Positions 58,906 through 64,000 of a DNA stretch of 64,000 nucleotides are shown one piece after another. The stretch lies in contig NC_018950.1 of the NCBI RefSeq assembly GCF_000304475.1, positions 434,001 through 498,000 of the forward strand. Reading direction: 5' to 3'. Origin of the DNA: Kazachstania africana CBS 2517 (lineage: Eukaryota; Ascomycota; Saccharomycetes; Saccharomycetales; Saccharomycetaceae). Below the pieces are notes generated by a model that worked only from the letters and a program-made list of their open reading frames with translations, did not search any database and had not been told where the DNA came from. Numbering within the stretch: the first letter of the stretch is position 1; each line of letters starts with the position of its first letter. The position numbers and the translations under genes are program-made.

Positions 58906-59520
58906 CCTACTGGTTTATCATCTATGGGCCCTATAGCGTATTGTATGAAGTAGTTTGAAGTACTTGGTGTTAAATGCTAGACTTGAAAGATCTTCGACCT
59001 ACAGTAAATGGGACTGCGATATTATCGAATCCGGTAAGAAACATCCGCAGATGGTCGTTCACGTTTTCGCTGTCCATTTGCAGATCTCGCGAAATGCAGA
59101 AAGAGTCGATGCCAGGTGCTGCTTAGAAGCAACTAGAAGAAAGTTAGTTACTGCCATCCTTCCCTACAAAAATGGCATATACTAATGCAGCCGACGTGGC
59201 TTAATGTTCCCGTCTCAGAGGCACCAATTTCGAGGAGTAATGCACAATATACCATTATGCGATCACGTGATGCTTTCCTATTACAGTGCGTGATACGGGT
59301 GGTATGGTAATGCACTATTTAGTAGCTGTAATTTTGATAAGCTTCTGGTGGAGGTGTTGTGGATACAGCATTATTCAGTACTTTGCTACATGTTTCTTTT
59401 CAGGAATTCTACAGTGGTTGCAAGAAATATACTAGTACTGGCACCCGATTTGCTGTATATTCATAAGAAAGTATTTTTCATAGTTATATTAGTACGTATG
59501 TAATTATCTTATGGAGAATC
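58906..59520. other. PCL10 upstream region
   Basis: 615 bp with no supported gene. Visible motifs are an SCB-like CGCGAAA (59088-59094) and CACGTG (59264-59269). The 76-codon frame at 58955-59185 is not recognisable. Confidence 0.5.
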
Positions 59521-62253
59521 TTAATCTTTATCTTTATCCTCACCTTCGCCTACAACAGCTTGTTCATCGTTTTGAACTTCTTCCTGTTGCGACCTGTTTT
59601 CTGCTTGCTGATCAATAAGTTGTTCTTTGACTTGTTCTTCAACTTGCATTTCTTCACTTGGAACTTGTTGTTCAACTTTTACTTCTTCCTTTGGAACCTG
59701 TTCTTCAACTTTTCTGTCTTCCTTTGGAGCTTGTTCTTGTTCTTGCTTGTGTGCTTCTTGATTTTCCTCTTTGTGTAGATTTACGTCGTCATCATTCTTG
59801 ACATTTTGCTCCTCTGCCTCTTCATTTCGTGCATTTTTTTCGTATGCTGCTTTGGCTTGTTCTGGGGTCAAGGGATTACCGTTTTGGTCAACAAATACAT
59901 GTTCACCTGGTTCTCTCATTATCTTGTCAAACTCAGAATCTACATCGGCATCGGATGTTTCGTTTGGCATTTCAATCTTCAAAGATTTGGTATTGATAAA
60001 GACTGTCGTTTTAGTTGGTAATTCGGCACCTCTGTAAGAATCATAATTGTATAAGAAAGCATCACAATTGTAATCCCAACTTTCCAGCCATTTGGATTGA
60101 ACACATAAATCACGAGTCCATTCACTACCATACACTAAAGCACTGCGGTCCCTAAAGAAGTAAATATTCAAAGTAACGAAGGCAGCAACAGCTACGTAGC
60201 CAATATGTTTTCTGGTCCTAAAGATCCAACTAACCACAGAGTCAAGACCTAATCCTAATGCAAGAATACCGAAATAGTATGATGGTAAATAACTTGTAAT
60301 TGAAATGTGACCAGTAACAAAGAGGAATGGAATAAAGTTAATGACGTATCCGATTAAGTATTGGCAAATTTCAATGTGGAATTTTATACTGTACTTGCTT
60401 TCTAGAATGGATTTTCCTAATTGCCAGGCAAATAATTCATAAGCGACAAGTACGCCAAAAATACCAATAAAAGCAGAGACAGACCACCACATAACAGCAT
60501 TACCTAGGAAATAAACGGTTCTGTTGTGTAATTTCCAGAATTCGACACCGTTTAAGGAAAATGGCCAAGTTAATGGGTTAGAATCTGCAACTATTGAGCT
60601 GGTCAACATATCGTCTACCTTCAACATCTTGGAATGAATTTCCTTAAATTTTTCAAAGAAGCTAGATTTTTGGTACGATACACGTTCAGCATCTTCAGAT
60701 AAGTATGGATGTTCATTTTTTTCGACGGACCATAAAGTCAAAAATCCCCTACCGTTATGAGCACAAGTTACTTCCTGTTGTTCAAAACCCCAGCTTGGTA
60801 ACTTTCTTGGATGAGAAAATAGGTAACATCCGGATAGAGCATGTTTTAATCTGAATTTGCTATCGATAGCTTTAACACACTCTTGAGCTTCACCTGGCTT
60901 TGATGCTTTTTTATCAATTTCAATTATCCAATCGTCATTAGCATCACCTGAGAATCCTTGGTAACCATAACACGTCACTTCTTTTTGCCAGTCAGTATTT
61001 TCAGAAGCTGGAGCCTTGTGGTCATGTGAATGTAATCTACAGTGAGTTGAATGTTTTAATCTAATCTTTGTAGTATCATTCAAACCTTCAAAACTTGTAA
61101 TGATTTCATCTGGTTTATCGTAAAGCTCAATAGTCCATTCATTATTCATGTCTGCATATGGATATAGAGAAACTTGTTGTTGTTCTGAGCCAGCTGGGTA
61201 CATATGTTTATGAGAGTGTAGATAACCCCCAGTAGTACCAGTATGACGTAAAGTGATCCTAGAACCAACTCCAATATCTGCCACTAGGTTGCTTGGAACA
61301 GTATTACCTTCCAAAGTACTCTTATATTCAGGGGATAACAATTGAGAACCAAAACCATCAATTGTTTGAAGACTGAAGCTATACCAGAATGTAAAAAGAT
61401 AAAATAAGCATGGAACAATTACGACAATGAGTCCCTTCATGATAGAATGAGAAAGAGTTGGCTTAACTGGTTTAGATAAATCACCAACTAAGAAAATCAT
61501 TCTTAGGACGATCATTACCCCAACCCAAACGATAGCAAAAGCACCAGCCCATTTGGTAGAAATGGAACAGCCTAAAGCAATAGCAGAACCAATTACAAAC
61601 TTGTAGGAAGAACATGAGTCAATTGCATAAAGTTCAGATTTCTTGTATAAATATGCTGCCAAAGCAATAAAGAATACAAAAGGTGATTCCGGTAACATAT
61701 AGCGTGAGACAGTAGCGAAAGAATTTTCGAAAGTGAAAGCCAATGAAGTAGCAAAAGCGATCCACATTCTAACACCCGAGACTCTTAAAGTTTGAAACAT
61801 AAGTAGAATTGTTAGAACACCTAAGAATGCTGGGACATATCTAATTTGTTCATATGGGACATCGGCAGAGTAGTCAGTGCCAATATACTCAAAGTCAAAA
61901 TCTCCATTGAAACCAAACAGTTTTGCTACAGTAGAAAATATTAAACTGACTAATGGGGGTGAGGAATCTATAAAGAATTGATGGCTGACATATCTCGAAA
62001 TAATCGAACCGAGGTAGCCTTCATCGGCGACGACACTTTTTGGCCAATTGAGCTTGTATATTCTAACAACAGAAGCAACTGCAGCCAATGCGCCAATTGC
62101 TAATTTTTCTGTATTCGAGGTAGATAAACATACCTTATCAATTGCGTCAGTCTTCGAGAGATATGGTCTAAACGGACCTTTCTTGACATCTAACTCAATG
62201 ACGTTAGGTTCTTCTAATTCTTTGGAGATCTTCTCCTTCTTGACGGAAGCCAT
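59521..62253 (-). CDS. PMT5: PMT5-like protein O-mannosyltransferase with a long acidic/Gln tail
   Basis: ER-membrane enzyme that transfers mannose from dolichol phosphate mannose to Ser/Thr of secretory proteins, in the PMT1 subfamily. The ATG at 62253 gives 910 residues; the longer frame begins at TTG. Seen: the catalytic Asp-Glu in VVADEGYLGS (about 75), the lumenal PPL motif, about seven or more membrane segments, and three MIR motifs (about 320-510, LHSHKHMYPAGSEQQQ, LHSHDHKAP, YLFSHPRKLP). The last 100 residues form an extra Glu/Gln/Lys-rich tail with short tandem repeats, making it far longer than S. cerevisiae Pmt5 (743). Tandem to PMT1, as in YDL093W-YDL095W. Confidence 0.88.
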   Translation of the reverse strand: MASVKKEKISKELEEPNVIELDVKKGPFRPYLSKTDAIDKVCLSTSNTEKLAIGALAAVASVVRIYKLNWPKSVVADEGYLGSIISRYVSHQFFIDSSPPLVSLIFSTVAKLFGFNGDFDFEYIGTDYSADVPYEQIRYVPAFLGVLTILLMFQTLRVSGVRMWIAFATSLAFTFENSFATVSRYMLPESPFVFFIALAAYLYKKSELYAIDSCSSYKFVIGSAIALGCSISTKWAGAFAIVWVGVMIVLRMIFLVGDLSKPVKPTLSHSIMKGLIVVIVPCLFYLFTFWYSFSLQTIDGFGSQLLSPEYKSTLEGNTVPSNLVADIGVGSRITLRHTGTTGGYLHSHKHMYPAGSEQQQVSLYPYADMNNEWTIELYDKPDEIITSFEGLNDTTKIRLKHSTHCRLHSHDHKAPASENTDWQKEVTCYGYQGFSGDANDDWIIEIDKKASKPGEAQECVKAIDSKFRLKHALSGCYLFSHPRKLPSWGFEQQEVTCAHNGRGFLTLWSVEKNEHPYLSEDAERVSYQKSSFFEKFKEIHSKMLKVDDMLTSSIVADSNPLTWPFSLNGVEFWKLHNRTVYFLGNAVMWWSVSAFIGIFGVLVAYELFAWQLGKSILESKYSIKFHIEICQYLIGYVINFIPFLFVTGHISITSYLPSYYFGILALGLGLDSVVSWIFRTRKHIGYVAVAAFVTLNIYFFRDRSALVYGSEWTRDLCVQSKWLESWDYNCDAFLYNYDSYRGAELPTKTTVFINTKSLKIEMPNETSDADVDSEFDKIMREPGEHVFVDQNGNPLTPEQAKAAYEKNARNEEAEEQNVKNDDDVNLHKEENQEAHKQEQEQAPKEDRKVEEQVPKEEVKVEQQVPSEEMQVEEQVKEQLIDQQAENRSQQEEVQNDEQAVVGEGEDKDKD

Positions 62254-62659
62254 ATTGTAAAACAATAAACTATTCGATGTAGAGTACGAGAACTGTTCAC
62301 GTCAATTAAAGTAGCAAGTATATATATTTCAACTTCAATTGCGTATCCTTTTGAAAAGTTGCGAACACGTCAATTGATTTTTTTTTGGGCCTTGCATTAC
62401 TGAAAAATTACTTCTCACGTGATGAAGATAAAGAATACCATAGACCTCTGAATAACGTGTTGCCAACATCAAGTCTTGAGATTCATTTGAGCCATCTAGG
62501 GTCAATCGATGGTAATGTGGCGGTGGATTATTGTTTGTCAGTTTTTTCATGGAAATACACTGAAATTTAAAGATTTATCAAAAAGGAAACATACATATAA
62601 CAAAGTATATACTTATCAATTATGTACGATCTTGAAATTGGTGGGAACACTGCGTTTGC
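62254..62659. other. PMT5 upstream region, PMT1 3' flank
   Basis: 406 bp without a gene. It contains CACGTG (62416-62421), a Cbf1/Pho4-type site. Confidence 0.5.
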
Positions 62660-64000
62660 TTATAGCAGTTGGTTGACATTTTCTTCATTAAGTTCTTCAA
62701 TAACACCTGCATCTTCGTCTTTAGTTGCTGTAGGTGTGGCCATTGCCCCGCGAATTCTGTTGGCATCCAAGGATGGATAGTCAGAAATGGAGTCCGGGAA
62801 CGTAGCACAGTTATAGTCCCAGTTGACTAACCATTGGCTCTTGGTACATTCTGAATTAGTCCATTTACTAGCATAAATAAGCGGTTTGAATTGATTGAAG
62901 AATACCGCACAGCCAACAATGAAAATCACGACTATGGAGTAGCCAACGTATCTCCTTTTCTTGAACACATATGAGACCACAATGTCCAACGCATGACCTA
63001 AAGCAAGGATACCGAAATAGTAAGCCGGTAAGTAATGGTGTAAAAACATTTGACGTTTCATTAAGAAAGATGGAGCGTAATGAACTGCGAAACCTAATAG
63101 ATAATGGATGACTTGAACATGGAAGTTGAAAATATGTTTTTCTTGTATGAAAGATCCATAACCTAATTGCCAAGAGATCAATTCAACGAAAACAATGGCG
63201 ACAAATAGTACAATAAAGGCACTCACAGACCACCACATAATCGCATTACCTAATAGATATACAGCTCTATTTTCCTCACCCCAGTAACTGATACCACGTA
63301 ATAAGAATGGCCAATCCTTTGGCAATGATTCATATATATGCGATTCTACCAAATTTTTGTTAATGTTCCACATCTTTTCATGAGATTCTACGAATTTAGC
63401 CCAGAATCCTGGTTTTTCATAAGAGACATGAACAGAAGTTTCATTCAATAATGGGTGTTCATTATTTTCCACGTACCATAAAGATAAATGAGCTTTACCT
63501 GAAGATGCACATGTCACTTCTTGTTGTTCGAAGCCCCAATCTGGTAATTTGACTTCATGGGAAAATAAGTAACATTTGGACGAAGCGTGTCTCAATCTAA
63601 ACTTTGTATCAATAGCAATGACTTGCTTTTGAGCGATACCAGGTTTTGAAGCGTCTTGATCAATTTCTACGACCCAATCGTCATTTGCATCACCTTCAAA
63701 GCCAGTGTAGCCATAACATGAAACTTCCTTCTGCCAATCACTGCCTTCGGAAACTGGCGCCTTGTGATCATGAGAATGAAGCCTGCAATGCGTAGATTCA
63801 TGGAATAATCTAATCACGCTATTATCTGTGATATTAACAAATTTTGAGGTACTGAACCCAGATAGAAGATTCGATTCAATGATCCAGTCGTTGTTTTGAT
63901 CCAAATGTGGATATAAAGTGACTTGTTGTTGTTGAGAGCCTGCAGGATAAAGATGGGAATGAGAATGTAAATATCCACCCATTGTATTTAGATGACGTAG
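62660..64000 (-). CDS. PMT1: PMT1, protein O-mannosyltransferase (C-terminal part, cut by window edge)
   Basis: The frame runs off the right edge; the codons upstream of the first visible ATG (63982) read LRHLNT, continuing the MIR domain, so that ATG is internal. The 447 visible residues hold the three MIR motifs (LHSHSHLYPAGSQQQQ, LHSHDHKAP, YLFSHEVKLP), the C-terminal membrane segments with HHYLPAYYFGILALGHALD, and a short acidic tail. It is very close to S. cerevisiae Pmt1, clearly closer than the neighbouring PMT5-like protein, and lacks that protein's repeat tail. Confidence 0.93.
   Translation of the reverse strand, partial: LRHLNTMGGYLHSHSHLYPAGSQQQQVTLYPHLDQNNDWIIESNLLSGFSTSKFVNITDNSVIRLFHESTHCRLHSHDHKAPVSEGSDWQKEVSCYGYTGFEGDANDDWVVEIDQDASKPGIAQKQVIAIDTKFRLRHASSKCYLFSHEVKLPDWGFEQQEVTCASSGKAHLSLWYVENNEHPLLNETSVHVSYEKPGFWAKFVESHEKMWNINKNLVESHIYESLPKDWPFLLRGISYWGEENRAVYLLGNAIMWWSVSAFIVLFVAIVFVELISWQLGYGSFIQEKHIFNFHVQVIHYLLGFAVHYAPSFLMKRQMFLHHYLPAYYFGILALGHALDIVVSYVFKKRRYVGYSIVVIFIVGCAVFFNQFKPLIYASKWTNSECTKSQWLVNWDYNCATFPDSISDYPSLDANRIRGAMATPTATKDEDAGVIEELNEENVNQLL

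Noticed and set aside
59185..59260. tRNA-like look of the sequence upstream of PCL10
   Set aside because: I could not form an acceptor stem or find proper A and B boxes; no tRNA called.
1..64000. CRISPR arrays, bacterial operons or prophage
   Set aside because: The window is eukaryotic nuclear DNA; no spaced short repeats or bacterial signals were seen.

Overview
This 64 kb window is nuclear DNA from a budding yeast of the Saccharomycetaceae that descends from the whole-genome duplication (WGD). The evidence is dense, mostly intronless genes with clear Saccharomyces cerevisiae counterparts, the standard genetic code, an intron-bearing tRNA-Phe, Ty1/copia debris beside tRNA genes, and a gene order that interleaves genes lying on two different S. 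cerevisiae chromosomes. Base composition and divergence would fit the Kazachstania/Naumovozyma group, but I cannot fix the species. Gene names below are by recognisable protein similarity plus synteny with S. cerevisiae, recalled without a database search.

Layout. (1) 1-15.7 kb follows the S. cerevisiae YPR030-YPR037 block: CSR2/ECM21 (cut by the left edge), NTO1, HTS1, ARP7, GLN1, VMA13, SPO24-like, ERV2. SRO7, which sits between NTO1 and HTS1 in S. cerevisiae, is absent. In its place is a 35-codon gene for the a-factor mating pheromone with its own alpha2-Mcm1 operator. ERV2 is full length but has lost the second cysteine of its CxxC active site and its shuttle cysteines. (2) 15.9-31.7 kb mixes the YDR309-316 and YHR061-071 tracks: GIC, SUM1, SSF, RAD34, IPK1, DYS1, OMS1, TRM5, PCL5. 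(3) 31.7-38.4 kb is a gene desert with an intron-containing tRNA-Phe, a broken Ty1/copia element, an inverted pol fragment sharing a 441-bp identical core with it, solo LTRs and tRNA-Val. (4) 38.4-46.2 kb is the YGL067-063 block: NPY1, SGF73, ALG2, MRH4, PUS2. (5) 46.4-58.9 kb is the YGL129-134 block: RSM23, CEG1, SNT2, ITC1, PCL10. (6) 59.5-64 kb holds the tandem O-mannosyltransferase genes PMT5 and PMT1, the latter cut by the right edge.

The genes are ordinary independent eukaryotic transcription units, not operons. Shared themes are chromatin (NTO1, ARP7, SUM1, SGF73, SNT2, ITC1), tRNA and translation factors (HTS1, TRM5, PUS2, DYS1, RSM23), and the Pho85 cyclins PCL5 and PCL10. Two genes, HTS1 and TRM5, have paired in-frame ATGs expected to give mitochondrial and cytosolic/nuclear forms. 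The most notable items are the hidden a-factor gene with a diverged mature peptide, the cysteine-stripped ERV2, and the inverted Ty arms with an apparent gene-conversion tract.
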